DNA of 64,000 bases from Arthrobacter oryzae. Lineage in GTDB: Bacteria > Actinomycetota > Actinomycetes > Actinomycetales > Micrococcaceae. Below, piece after piece: positions 52,537 through 60,709 of the stretch. Where the stretch lies: contig NZ_RBIR01000002.1 of NCBI RefSeq assembly GCF_003634095.1, forward strand, positions 434,001-498,000, in the 5' to 3' direction. The notes under the pieces were generated by a model. That model was given only the letters and a program-made list of their open reading frames with translations, made no database searches and was not told the origin of the DNA. The first letter of the stretch is position 1; each line of letters opens with the position of its first letter. A program made the position numbers and the translations under genes.

Positions 52537-53175
52537 GTGAGTCATGGTTCCGGCGCCGGGCGCCATCTGGCAGCCACTGCAGTTGTTCCCTCGGCACTTG
52601 CCGCGGTCCTCGCTGCCGCCCTGTTCGCAGTTCTCACCATCCTGCTGGTGGCCTGCGACTCCGGCGCGAACCCTTCCGCAGGAAGTCCGGCGGGGCAGCC
52701 GGCAGCCCCTGCGTCTCCGGCGTCGCCTGCAGCCCTATCCCCCGCTCCGCCCCCAGCGCCATCTCCCGCGGACGAGGGCCTGCAGGGGCGGACGGAAACC
52801 AACGGGTTCTTCCAGCCGATGCGGTACACGGCCGTCGACGGCGATACCTGGGAGGGCATCGCGGCCCACTTCCGGATGACTCCAGAGATTCTCAAGAGCT
52901 TCAACGAATCGCCGTCCGTGACCGAGGGGCAGGTCATCGACCTCAGGGGCGTGGACGTGCCCCAGCTCGGGGCCGGCGGCAGCGTCACCGGGCAGGACGG
53001 GCAGGGACAGTTCCTGTACCGGGCAAGCGCCGGAGATACCCCCGCCGGGATCGCGAGCCGCTACGGGGTGCCGCTCTATGCACTGCGAATCGCCAACCTG
53101 AACCTGCTGACCGGCCGCGAATGGATTCCGCCGGCCGGTACGACGGTGGTCATCCCGAACCCGCCGGCCAGCTGA
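52537..53175 (+). CDS. LysM-domain exported protein
   Basis: 212 residues from GTG 52537, with AGGACA upstream. A hydrophobic N-terminal segment (residues about 16-42) ends at LLVAC, resembling a lipobox, so the protein may be lipid-anchored. A Pro/Ala/Ser linker follows to about residue 82. Two LysM-like segments follow: MRYTAVDGDTWEGIAAHFRMTPEILKSFN and FLYRASAGDTPAGIASRYGVPLYALRIANL. The protein probably binds peptidoglycan or chitin-like glycans outside the cell. No enzymatic domain is present. The frame is open far upstream but only as shadow. Confidence 0.85.
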   Translation: MSHGSGAGRHLAATAVVPSALAAVLAAALFAVLTILLVACDSGANPSAGSPAGQPAAPASPASPAALSPAPPPAPSPADEGLQGRTETNGFFQPMRYTAVDGDTWEGIAAHFRMTPEILKSFNESPSVTEGQVIDLRGVDVPQLGAGGSVTGQDGQGQFLYRASAGDTPAGIASRYGVPLYALRIANLNLLTGREWIPPAGTTVVIPNPPAS

Positions 53176-53307
53176 GCCGTGAGCCGCGAGCCGGGGGCTC
53201 GGGCGGAAGACCCCAGGCCACAGTGCCCGGACAGAAGGCGTCAGCGAAGGCGTCAGCGAAACGACTCCGGAAAGACAAGGGGTTATCGGGGTTCTGGGAC
53301 AAAAGGA

Positions 53308-53341
53308 AAAGCCTCCGGAACCAAATGGTTCCGGAGGCTTT
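53308..53341 (-). terminator. Terminator after tRNA-Tyr
   Basis: Perfect 15-base arms AAAGCCTCCGGAACC / GGTTCCGGAGGCTTT with a four-base AAAT-type loop. On the minus strand TTCCTTTTG follows. Lies eight bases beyond the tRNA 3' end. Confidence 0.85.
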
Positions 53342-53348
53342 CCAAGGG

Positions 53349-53430
53349 TGGCAGATGAGGGATTCGAACCCCCGTAGGCGTTGCCAGCTGATTTACAGTC
53401 AGCCCCCTTTGGCCGCTCGGGTAATCTGCC
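53349..53430 (-). tRNA. tRNA-Tyr (GTA)
   Basis: An 82-base class II tRNA on the minus strand: acceptor GGCAGAT/ATCTGCC with A73, anticodon stem CTGA/TCAG around loop CTGTAAA giving anticodon GTA, a long variable arm, and T arm with GGTTCGAATCC. CCA not encoded. Followed by a strong terminator on the same strand. Confidence 0.94.
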
Positions 53431-53603
53431 GAACTTCAAAAGAAGATCACTCGCGGTTTCCAGTCCCGGAACGGCTGTTTCCAGTCCGTTCCGCTTCCAG
53501 CACCCGCGGGCAAGACAACTTTACAGAACTTCCGCCGAAGAATCGAATCGGCGGCTTGCTGAGGCAAAAGAGGGCCAAAAAATGGGCCAAAAACCGCGGA
53601 GAT

Positions 53604-53858
53604 TCAGGCTTCTCCAAGAATGCGTCCGGCCAGCCGGGCCTCGAAACGTGCCGCCTGCTCCGGCGTGACCTGGTTGAGCTGCACGGCGCGGGCCAGATCC
53701 GAATGGACCCCGTCCATGCGCGCCGACGCATCGGCGGCCGGACTCAAAATGATGGAGGCCGCCAGCGCGGCGGCGGCAACAGAGGTGGCCGTCGTAGCCA
53801 GGGTGCTGGCAGCGGCGGCGGTAGTGCGGGTGACGTAGCGGACGGCTTTGTGGTGCAT
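53604..53858 (-). CDS. Small exported helical protein, unknown
   Basis: 84 residues from ATG 53858 (AAAGG upstream). Residues 1-46 are a signal peptide-like segment (Ala/Thr-rich, ending PAADASA). The mature part of about 38 residues (MDGVHSDLARAVQLNQVTPEQAARFEARLAGRIL) is a likely helix-turn-helix pair. No family recognised. The longer frame to 54032 adds non-protein-like sequence. It sits alone between tRNA-Tyr and yajQ; translation is plausible but not certain. Confidence 0.55.
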   Translation of the reverse strand: MHHKAVRYVTRTTAAAASTLATTATSVAAAALAASIILSPAADASARMDGVHSDLARAVQLNQVTPEQAARFEARLAGRILGEA

Positions 53859-54056
53859 GTTCTTGCCTTTCAGCAGCGGTTCCAACTCTTGCAACTCTGC
53901 CGAGCCCGGCTTCGTTCCCGCCGTGATTGAGCTATGAGTGGACTGTGAGAGGTCATCGCGCCCGGACGGCCTCCAGATCCGGGGCATCCGTACTAGGCTG
54001 GAATGCAGATATCCCGGCCTGACACCAGGCAACCGGCAACCACCAGGAGGACAGTC

Positions 54057-54548
54057 ATGGCAGGCGAATCCACGTTCGACGTCGTCAGCAAGGTAGACAA
54101 GCAGGAAGTCGCGAACGCGCTGAACCAGGCGCAGAAGGAAATTGCCCAGCGCTACGACTTCAAGGGCGTCGGCGCCGAGGTTGATTTCAGCGGCGAGAAG
54201 ATTCTCATGAAGGCCAACTCCGAGGAGCGGGTGCTGGCTGTGCTCGATGTGCTGCAGTCAAAGCTCATCCGCCGCGGCATCTCGCTCAAGTCACTCGACA
54301 CCGGCGAGCCCTACGCCTCCGGCAAGGAATTCCGGCTGGAAGCCTCCATCAAGGAGGGCATTGCCCAGGACCTCGCCAAGAAGATCAACAAGCTGATCCG
54401 GGACGAGGCCCCCAAGTCGGTCAAGTCACAGATCCAGGGCGACGAGCTCCGGGTGACGTCCAAGTCCCGCGACGACCTCCAGGAGACGATGAACCTGCTG
54501 AAAGGCTTCGACGAGGCCGACCTGCAGTTCGTGAATTTCCGCAGCTAG
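54057..54548 (+). CDS. yajQ: YajQ family nucleotide-binding protein
   Basis: 163 residues, with a perfect AGGAGG seven bases before ATG 54057. The ferredoxin-like repeats are clear: STFDVVSKVDKQEVANALNQAQKEIAQRYDFKG and VKSQIQGDELRVTSKSRDDLQETM. YajQ proteins bind nucleotides (c-di-GMP in Xanthomonas) and have been tied to RNA; the actinobacterial role is unknown. TACTAGGCT ending about nine bases before 54003 may be its promoter. A 24-base perfect hairpin follows the gene. Confidence 0.95.
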   Translation: MAGESTFDVVSKVDKQEVANALNQAQKEIAQRYDFKGVGAEVDFSGEKILMKANSEERVLAVLDVLQSKLIRRGISLKSLDTGEPYASGKEFRLEASIKEGIAQDLAKKINKLIRDEAPKSVKSQIQGDELRVTSKSRDDLQETMNLLKGFDEADLQFVNFRS

Positions 54549-54581
54549 CGGCCTCGCTCGCGGCTCAAGTTAGCGCACGAC

Positions 54582-54633
54582 GCGCAAAAGGGCTGGCGCC
54601 ACCGGTATTCCGGTGGCGCCAGCCCTTTTGCGC
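54582..54633 (+). terminator. Long perfect hairpin terminator between yajQ and htpX
   Basis: 24-base perfect arms with a four-base TATT loop, flanked by GCGCAAAA / TTTTGCGC. It serves both convergent genes and is the strongest stem in the window apart from repeat copy B. Confidence 0.88.
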
Positions 54634-54680
54634 ATCATGAGACTATTCGCGCGTCGCCGGACACGCAGGCCGGCGGGCGG

Positions 54681-55556
54681 CTAGCCCGAGCCGAGCGGGC
54701 GTCCGGCCATCCGCTCCAGCCGGCCGATCCGCTCGGCCATCGGCGGGTGGGTGGAGAACATCTTGGCCACGCCTGCGCCCTTGAACGGGTTGGCGATCAT
54801 CATGTGCGAGGCGTTGACCAGCCGCTGGTCCTGCGGCAGCGGCGCCAGCTGCACGCCCTGCTCGATCTTGCGCAGGGCGGAGGCAAGCGCTAGCGGATCT
54901 CCGGTGAGCGAGGAGCCGTCCTCGTCGGCGTCGTACTCCCGGGTGCGGGAGATGGCCATCTGGATCAGGGACGCGGCGAACGGTGCCAGCAGCGCCATGG
55001 CGATCGCGGCGAACGGGTTAGCGTTGCGGCGGTCCCCGCCGCCGAACAGCAGCATCATCTGCGCCACCGAGGTGATGACGCCGGCGACGGCGGCGGCCAC
55101 CGACGCCGTCAGGATGTCCCGGTTGTAGACGTGCATCAGTTCGTGGCCAAGGACGCCGCGCAGTTCGCGGGCGTCCAGCAGCCGCATGATGCCCTCGGTG
55201 CAGCACACTGCCGCGTTCCGCGGGTTCCTGCCGGTGGCGAAGGCATTCGGCGCCATGGTGGGCGAGACGTAGATGCGCGGCATCGGCTGGTTGGCCCGGC
55301 CGGACAGCTCCCTGACGATCTGGTAGAGCTGGGGCGCCTCCGCCTCCGTAACGGGGTACGCCTGCATGGCACGGATGGCCAGCTTGTCGCTGTTCCAGTA
55401 CCCGTAGGCCGTGGTCCCGACGCCGATCAGCGCCATGATCCAGATCGGCGCGGCGCTGCGGGTCCCGGCGGCGATGAACGCCCCCAGGCCAAGCAGCACG
55501 GCCCACAGGACTCCGAACAGCGCCGCGGTCTTCAGTCCGTTGTGATGCTGATGCAC
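54681..55556 (-). CDS. htpX: Zinc metalloprotease HtpX
   Basis: 291 residues from GTG 55556, preceded by AGGAGG. Two N-terminal helices (ALFGVLWAVLLGLGAFIAAG and APIWIMALIGVGTTAYGYW) precede the zinc motif in LRGVLGHELMHVYNRDILT. A second membrane region (ASVAAAVAGVITSVAQMMLLFG) and the downstream Glu in SRTREYDADEDG follow. HtpX degrades misfolded membrane proteins from the cytoplasmic side. The gene ends 48 bases from the long hairpin. Its end HPPMAERIGRLERM is typical. Confidence 0.95.
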   Translation of the reverse strand: MHQHHNGLKTAALFGVLWAVLLGLGAFIAAGTRSAAPIWIMALIGVGTTAYGYWNSDKLAIRAMQAYPVTEAEAPQLYQIVRELSGRANQPMPRIYVSPTMAPNAFATGRNPRNAAVCCTEGIMRLLDARELRGVLGHELMHVYNRDILTASVAAAVAGVITSVAQMMLLFGGGDRRNANPFAAIAMALLAPFAASLIQMAISRTREYDADEDGSSLTGDPLALASALRKIEQGVQLAPLPQDQRLVNASHMMIANPFKGAGVAKMFSTHPPMAERIGRLERMAGRPLGSG

Positions 55557-55634
55557 TGGTCCTCCTGATGCCCTGTAGTTCAACGGCCGTTCAACAACTT
55601 TGCAGTTCAACGGCCTACGAAGAAAAACGAACGG

Positions 55635-56906
55635 CTACGGTACCGGGTTCCGCGCGTCGTAGCGGAGGAATCCCGACTGCAGGCGGGCCACCGTCCAGGC
55701 CACGGCAATGCACAGCACGCCGCCGAGCAGCAGAACCCATCCTTCATTCAAAAGTTTAGTCGCGCCGCCCGCCAGCATGTCCCCGATCCGCGGCCCTCCG
55801 GCCACCACCACCACGAACACTCCCTGCAGCCGTCCGCGCAGGTGGTCCGGGGTGGAGGCCTGCAGGACGGTGGTCCGGAAGACGGCGCTGACGGAATCCG
55901 CGATGCCGGCCAGGGCGCAGCACAGGGCGGCGGGCAGCAGCCACACCGTCACGGCGCCGCTGCCGGTATGGTCTGCCAGGACCACCACCAGGCCAAAGGC
56001 CGCGACCGAGGCGCCCCAGCCCATCACGGACCAGACCACGGCGGTGCCCTGCCGGCGCACACCGCCAAGCGGTCCGGAGAACAGCCCGGCCAGGAACGCC
56101 CCCACCGCCATGGACGCCAGCAGGATGCCCACCGTGGCATCGCCGCCGCCGATCATCAGCGCGCCGATGGCGGGCAGCAGCGCCCGGGGCTGGGCAAAGA
56201 TCATGGCCACGAGGTCGATCACGAACGTCATGCGGAGATTGGGCCGGGTGCCGAGGAAGCGGAAACCCTCGACCACGGAACGCAGCCCGGCGGGCCCGGC
56301 GTGCTTCCCGGGCGGCATGAGCGGCAGCCTTAGGAGCGCCCAAAACGCAAAGGCAAAGCTGACGACGTCGATCGTGTAGGTCCAGCCGAAACCGATCCAC
56401 GCCACGAGCACACCGGCCAGCAGCGGGCCGGCGGTCATGGTCAGGCCGAAAATCATCATGCTCAGGGCGTTTGCGGCGGGCAGCAGTTCCTTGCGCACCA
56501 GCACCGGGATGATTGCGGTACGGGCGGACTGGTTAATGGCCTGGGCGCCGCTCTGCACCGCAACCAGCGCGTAGAGCAGCCACACGTTGCCCAGTTCCAG
56601 CCACGCCTGCAGTGCCAGCGCCGCGGTAGTCAGCCAGAGGACGGAAGAGGCCAGGAGTGCCACGGTGCGGCGGTCGTGGGCGTCGGCGATCGAACCGCCC
56701 AGGAGGCCGCCGAAGACCAGTGGCACGAGGGCGAAGATGCTCAGCAGGCCCACGTAGAGGCTGTCCTGGGTCAGCCGGTAGATCTGCAGGCTGACGGCCA
56801 CCACGGTCAGCTGGCTGCCCAGTGCGGAGACGGCGGACCCGGCCCACAAGCGGCGGAAGGCCGGACTTTCACGCAATGGCGTGATGTCCGCCAGAAATTT
56901 CCCCAC
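55635..56906 (-). CDS. MFS exporter, EntS-like
   Basis: 423 residues, twelve helices. ADAHDRRTVALLASSVLW after helix 2 is motif A-like, and AINQSARTAIIPVLVRKELLPAANAL between helices 4 and 5 is the hallmark of the enterobactin exporter/EntS branch. PDHLRGRLQGVFVVVVAGGPRIGDM occurs in the second half. Siderophore or drug export is likely but the substrate is unknown; no siderophore genes are near. GTG 56906 has TAGAGT six bases upstream. Confidence 0.88.
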   Translation of the reverse strand: MGKFLADITPLRESPAFRRLWAGSAVSALGSQLTVVAVSLQIYRLTQDSLYVGLLSIFALVPLVFGGLLGGSIADAHDRRTVALLASSVLWLTTAALALQAWLELGNVWLLYALVAVQSGAQAINQSARTAIIPVLVRKELLPAANALSMMIFGLTMTAGPLLAGVLVAWIGFGWTYTIDVVSFAFAFWALLRLPLMPPGKHAGPAGLRSVVEGFRFLGTRPNLRMTFVIDLVAMIFAQPRALLPAIGALMIGGGDATVGILLASMAVGAFLAGLFSGPLGGVRRQGTAVVWSVMGWGASVAAFGLVVVLADHTGSGAVTVWLLPAALCCALAGIADSVSAVFRTTVLQASTPDHLRGRLQGVFVVVVAGGPRIGDMLAGGATKLLNEGWVLLLGGVLCIAVAWTVARLQSGFLRYDARNPVP

Positions 56907-56968
56907 CGGGCAACTCTAGCGGCGGGCAGTGCGTGCCTTGTGCTGCGGACGGACATAGTTAGCACTGC

Positions 56969-56993
56969 CTTATTGTGAGGGAATCATAATAAG
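56969..56993 (+). promoter_or_regulatory. Fur-family operator over the fur-catalase promoter
   Basis: CTTATTGTGA-GGGAA-TCATAATAAG: ten-base arms with nine matches, closely resembling FurA/PerR boxes. The -10 CATAAT (56985-56990) lies inside it, six bases before TTG 56997. Autorepression of the operon is the likely role. Confidence 0.8.
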
Positions 56994-56996
56994 TGC

Positions 56997-57476
56997 TTGA
57001 ATGAGTCCATGACGGACTCCTTGGGCACCCACGATGCATGGGCTGCCGCCCTGCGTGCCCACGGCCGCCGTGTGACCAAACAGCGCCTGGCCGTGCTGGC
57101 CGCCGTCGAACATCACCCGCATTCGCCGGCCGAAGCGATCCTCGCCGCCGCCCGGCAAGACCTGCCGGAACTGACGGCCCAGTCGGTCTATGTGGTCCTA
57201 GGTGATCTGACCGATCTGCACATGCTGCGCCGTTTCGAACCCCCGCACTCCCCCGCGCTGTATGAGACCAGGGTGGGAGACAACCACCACCACGCGGTCT
57301 GCATCAGTTGCGGGCGGGTGGAGGACGTCGAGTGCGCCGTCGGCCATGCGCCGTGCCTGACCCCGCACTGGGACGCGAACGCGAAGCCGATGACCATTCA
57401 GATTGCCGATGTGCTCTACCAGGGCATCTGCCAGGACTGCCAGCGCACCCAACAACTTCCTTCCGAACGAAACTAA
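56997..57476 (+). CDS. Fur-family regulator (FurA/CatR-like)
   Basis: 159 residues from TTG 56997, or 155 from ATG 57009; the CATAAT -10 six bases before 56997 fits a leaderless TTG start but the ATG is more orthodox. The DNA-binding domain includes [19 protein letters not shown] and [19 protein letters not shown]. Metal-binding residues are in [24 protein letters not shown], and a second CxxC (CQDCQ) near the end provides a structural zinc site. The neighbour catalase implies a peroxide sensor. It lies 22 bases upstream of the catalase and both are likely repressed at the Fur box. Confidence 0.93.
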   Translation: MNESMTDSLGTHDAWAAALRAHGRRVTKQRLAVLAAVEHHPHSPAEAILAAARQDLPELTAQSVYVVLGDLTDLHMLRRFEPPHSPALYETRVGDNHHHAVCISCGRVEDVECAVGHAPCLTPHWDANAKPMTIQIADVLYQGICQDCQRTQQLPSERN

Positions 57477-57498
57477 CAACCCCAACCAAAGGAGAACG

Positions 57499-58998
57499 AT
57501 GACTGAGAACATCTCTGTGCCCGCCGTGTCCACGACACAGTCCGGCGCTCCCGTCACTTCCGACGCCCACTCCAAGTCCGTCGGTGCCGACGGCGCGATC
57601 ATCCTGACCGATCACTACCTGATCGAGAAGCTCGCGCAGTTCAACCGCGAGCGTGTCCCGGAGCGCGTTGTCCACGCCAAGGGCGGCGGGGCATTCGGTA
57701 CGTTCAAGACCACCGAGGACGTCTCGAAGTACACCAAGGCTGCGCTGTTCCAGCCCGGCACCGAGACGGACATGCTCATCCGTTTCTCCTCCGTGGCCGG
57801 CGAAGCGGGCTCCCCCGACACCTGGCGCGATCCCCGCGGCTTCGCGGTGAAGTTCTACACCACCGAGGGCAACTACGACCTCGTCGGCAACAACACCCCG
57901 GTGTTCTTCATCCGCGACGGCATCAAGTTCCCGGACTTCATCCACTCCCAGAAGCGCCTGCCGGGCACCCACCTGCGCGACGCGGACATGCAGTGGGACT
58001 TCTGGACCCTCTCCCCGGAATCCGCCCACCAGGTCACCTGGCTCATGGGCGACCGCGGCCTGCCGGCCTCGTGGCGTGAAATGCAGGGCTACGGCTCGCA
58101 CACCTACCAGTGGATCAACGCCGAGGGCGAGCGCTTCTGGGTCAAGTACCACTTCAAGTCCAACCAGGGCGTCAAGTCCATGACCGGCGACGAGGCCGAG
58201 GTCCTGGCCGGCGCCGACGGTGACTTCTACATCCGCGATCTCCAGGAAAACATTGCCGCCGGCAACTTCCCGTCCTGGGACCTGCACGTCCAGGTCATGC
58301 CGTACGAGGACGCCAAGACGTACCGGCTCAACCCCTTTGACCTCACGAAGGTGTGGCCGCACAGCGACTACCCGCTGGTCAAGGTCGGCACCATGGAGCT
58401 GAACCGCAACCCGGAGAACTACTTCGCGCAGATCGAGCAGGCCACCTTTGCGCCGTCGAACTTCGTGCCGGGCATCGCCGCGTCCCCGGACAAGATGCTG
58501 CAGGCCCGCATCTTCTCCTACGCGGACGCCCACCGCTACCGCGTCGGCACCAACCACGCCCAGCTCCCGGTGAACGCCCCCCAGAACCAGGTCAACAACT
58601 ACAGCCAGGACGGACAGGGCCGCTACCACTTCAACGCCCCGTCCGTTCCCGTCTACGCACCGAACTCCGTCGGCGGCCCCGCCGCCGTGGAGCCCGCGGT
58701 TGCGGGTGGCGGCTGGGAGAACGACGGCGAGCTCACGCTCTCCGCGCACTCCCTGCACGCCGAGGACAGCGACTTCGGCCAGGCCGGCACGCTGTACCGC
58801 GAGGTCTACAACGACGGCGAGAAGGCCCGCCTGCTGGAGACCGTCACCGGCGCCGTCAGCGGCGTCAAGAACGCCGACATCAAGGAACGCGCCATCGCGT
58901 ACTGGACCAACGTCGACGCCGGGTTCGGCGCCAAGCTGCGCGCCAACCTTGGCGCCGGCCAGGTGGAGTCCGACGCCGAAGCCGCCAACAAGCTCTGA
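57499..58998 (+). CDS. katA: Catalase, monofunctional haem type
   Basis: 499 residues. AAAGGAG precedes ATG 57499. His59 in [12 protein letters not shown] and an Asn in [13 protein letters not shown] are the distal residues; Tyr341 in [14 protein letters not shown] is the haem ligand. [29 protein letters not shown] sequence confirms the clade 3 small-subunit catalase type. It breaks down hydrogen peroxide in the cytoplasm. Co-transcribed with a Fur-type regulator upstream, the arrangement of peroxide-responsive catalase operons in actinobacteria. Confidence 0.97.
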   Translation: MTENISVPAVSTTQSGAPVTSDAHSKSVGADGAIILTDHYLIEKLAQFNRERVPERVVHAKGGGAFGTFKTTEDVSKYTKAALFQPGTETDMLIRFSSVAGEAGSPDTWRDPRGFAVKFYTTEGNYDLVGNNTPVFFIRDGIKFPDFIHSQKRLPGTHLRDADMQWDFWTLSPESAHQVTWLMGDRGLPASWREMQGYGSHTYQWINAEGERFWVKYHFKSNQGVKSMTGDEAEVLAGADGDFYIRDLQENIAAGNFPSWDLHVQVMPYEDAKTYRLNPFDLTKVWPHSDYPLVKVGTMELNRNPENYFAQIEQATFAPSNFVPGIAASPDKMLQARIFSYADAHRYRVGTNHAQLPVNAPQNQVNNYSQDGQGRYHFNAPSVPVYAPNSVGGPAAVEPAVAGGGWENDGELTLSAHSLHAEDSDFGQAGTLYREVYNDGEKARLLETVTGAVSGVKNADIKERAIAYWTNVDAGFGAKLRANLGAGQVESDAEAANKL

Positions 58999-59136
58999 TC
59001 GCCTGTTGCCGAGCGGCCTGTCCTTGGGGGCCGGCCGCTCGGGCCTTCGCTTAGGCCTGCTGTGCGGCCCGGCTGCGCAGACCGGCTGTGCAGAGCCGGC
59101 TTAGACCGGCTGTGACCGGCCGTCCAGCCGACTGGT

Positions 59137-59174
59137 AAAACGCCCCGCCACGGATTTCCGTGGCGGGGCGTTTT
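59137..59174 (+). terminator. Terminator after the catalase operon
   Basis: 18-base perfect arms AAAACGCCCCGCCACGGA / TCCGTGGCGGGGCGTTTT with a two-base loop, ending in TTTT. It follows the catalase by 138 bases of short repeats (ACCGGCTGTG occurs about three times at 59080-59120). Confidence 0.85.
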
Positions 59175-59239
59175 GCGGTTATCCACATGCGGGCAGGTGC
59201 CGCTCGCCACCACGCACTGCTGGTCCATAGGATTTAGGA

Positions 59240-59875
59240 ATGACCGCATTCGCAGGCATTCCGGACGACGCCTTCCGGTTCTACTCCGATCTTGAACAGA
59301 ACAACAACCGGGACTGGTGGCTGGAGCACAAGCCGGTCTACGACGCCGCGGTGAAGGGGCCGCTCACCCATTTGCTGGCCGAGCTGGAGCCACGCTTTGG
59401 CCCGGCGAAGCTCTTTCGGCCGAACCGGGATGTCAGGTTTTCCCCGGACAAGTCCCCTTACAAGACCGCCCAGGGGGCCTTCGCTGCGCTGGCCGAAGGG
59501 GTGGGTTTCTACGTGCAGCTCAGCGCCGACGGCCTGCTCATCGGCGGCGGCTGCCATACGCACACACCGGCCCAGCTCGCCCGCTTTCGCGGCGCCGTGG
59601 ATGATCCGGACAGCGGCGAGGCGTTGCGGGTGATCGTGCGCAAAGTCGCGGCGGAAGGATTCGCGGTGGAGGGCGAAAGCCTGAAGACCGTGCCGCGGGG
59701 CTTCGACAAAGACCATCCCAGGGCGGAGCTGCTCAAGCACAAATCCCTCACGGCCGGCGTCAATGTGGGCCAGCCTGGCTGGCTTGCCGGCCCCGAAGCG
59801 GTGGAAGAAGTGGCGCAGCGCTGGGAACAGCTGCGACCCCTCGTGGAGTGGGTCGGCCGTTACGCGGCGCCCTGA
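59240..59875 (+). CDS. DUF2461 protein
   Basis: 211 residues. The family pattern is clear: FRFYSDLEQNNNRDWWLEHKPVYDAAVKGPL, FRPNRDVRFSPDKSPYKTAQGA, GFYVQLSADGLLIGGGCHTH and the basic RGFDKDHPRAELLKHKSL. Function is unknown; a nucleic-acid link has been suggested for some members by fold only. TAGGAT lies six bases before ATG 59240. It ends in a short repetitive stretch before the next gene. Confidence 0.9.
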   Translation: MTAFAGIPDDAFRFYSDLEQNNNRDWWLEHKPVYDAAVKGPLTHLLAELEPRFGPAKLFRPNRDVRFSPDKSPYKTAQGAFAALAEGVGFYVQLSADGLLIGGGCHTHTPAQLARFRGAVDDPDSGEALRVIVRKVAAEGFAVEGESLKTVPRGFDKDHPRAELLKHKSLTAGVNVGQPGWLAGPEAVEEVAQRWEQLRPLVEWVGRYAAP

Positions 59876-59886
59876 CATCAGGCCGG

Positions 59887-59979
59887 ATGAACCGCTCAGA
59901 TGACCCGCCCAGATGACCCGCCCAGATGACCAGCTCAGACAAACAAGCTCGGACAAACAGGCTCAGGTGACCGGCTCAG
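59887..59979. repeat. Degenerate short tandem repeats
   Basis: Variants of CCCAGATGACCCG and CTCAGACAAACAAG repeat about seven times in the 100 bases between the DUF2461 gene and the convergent TetR gene. Units of 12-14 bases, imperfect. No coding sense. Confidence 0.6.
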
Positions 59980-60581
59980 ATGTGCTGGCCGTCGGTGGCG
60001 AGCCGCCTGTCGAGGTTGTTGAAAAAGACGAGCATCATCAGTTCGAAGGCCTTGGTGGCTTCCTCGGGCTGGTTGTTGACGACGAAATCGAACTGTAGCC
60101 CGTAGAACGCTGCGGTAAACAGGCGCGCGTCGGTGTCGGCAAACTCCGGCCGGATGCCCTGGATGATGAGCCAGTCCCGGGCTTTCTCGTGCAGCATCCG
60201 GAAGTGCTCTTGGGCAGTGCCGCGCGGGACCGCCGCGACCACGTCCTGTGCCGTCGCCTCAAATTCCAGCCGGGCCAGATGCCGGTTGCGCTGCGCCATG
60301 GTCCACTGCCACGACTCCAGGAGGAAGGCACGCCATGCGTCCCGGTCGATGTCCCTGACGTCAGTGGCTCGGACGCTGTCCAGCCGCGATTCGATGCCCC
60401 GGATGATCTCGTTGATCAGCTGTTCGCGGTGCCCGAAATGGTAGACCAGAACGTAGCTGCTGACGCCCAGCCCGTCGGCGAGGCTGCGGAACGTCAGCTC
60501 GGCCAGTGTCTTGTCCATGAGGTAGTCGAGAATCGCCGACAACAACTCTGATTTGCGTTCCGGTCTTGCTGGGCGTGCCAT
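59976..60581 (-). CDS. TetR-family transcriptional regulator
   Basis: 201 residues. The N-terminal helix-turn-helix is RKSELLSAILDYLMDKTLAELTFRSLADGLGVSSYVLVYHFGHREQLINEII. The rest is an all-helical ligand domain with FYGLQFDFVVNNQPEEATKAFE near the C-terminus, similar to BetI-like regulators. TAAGAT lies six bases before ATG 60581. The gene is downstream of an amino-acid permease on the same strand but separated by a palindrome, so its target is not settled; the permease is the nearest candidate. Confidence 0.9.
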   Translation of the reverse strand: MARPARPERKSELLSAILDYLMDKTLAELTFRSLADGLGVSSYVLVYHFGHREQLINEIIRGIESRLDSVRATDVRDIDRDAWRAFLLESWQWTMAQRNRHLARLEFEATAQDVVAAVPRGTAQEHFRMLHEKARDWLIIQGIRPEFADTDARLFTAAFYGLQFDFVVNNQPEEATKAFELMMLVFFNNLDRRLATDGQHI

Positions 60582-60616
60582 GTGTCCATCTTAGGGAGCG
60601 CAGCCTCCGAAACGGC

Positions 60617-60682
60617 GAAGTCGCCGGAAGCGTGCGATTTCGCCGGGACTTTCCAGCGAGCTCGCACGTTTCCGGCGACTTC
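60617..60682. terminator. 21-base imperfect inverted repeat after the permease gene
   Basis: Arms GAAGTCGCCGGAAGCGTGCGA and its complement with one mismatch, 24 bases apart. It sits 28 bases past the amino-acid permease stop (minus strand). Terminator or a second palindromic repeat family. Confidence 0.65.
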
Positions 60683-60709
60683 AGATTCCTCGGACCGCCC
60701 GTTCCCGGC

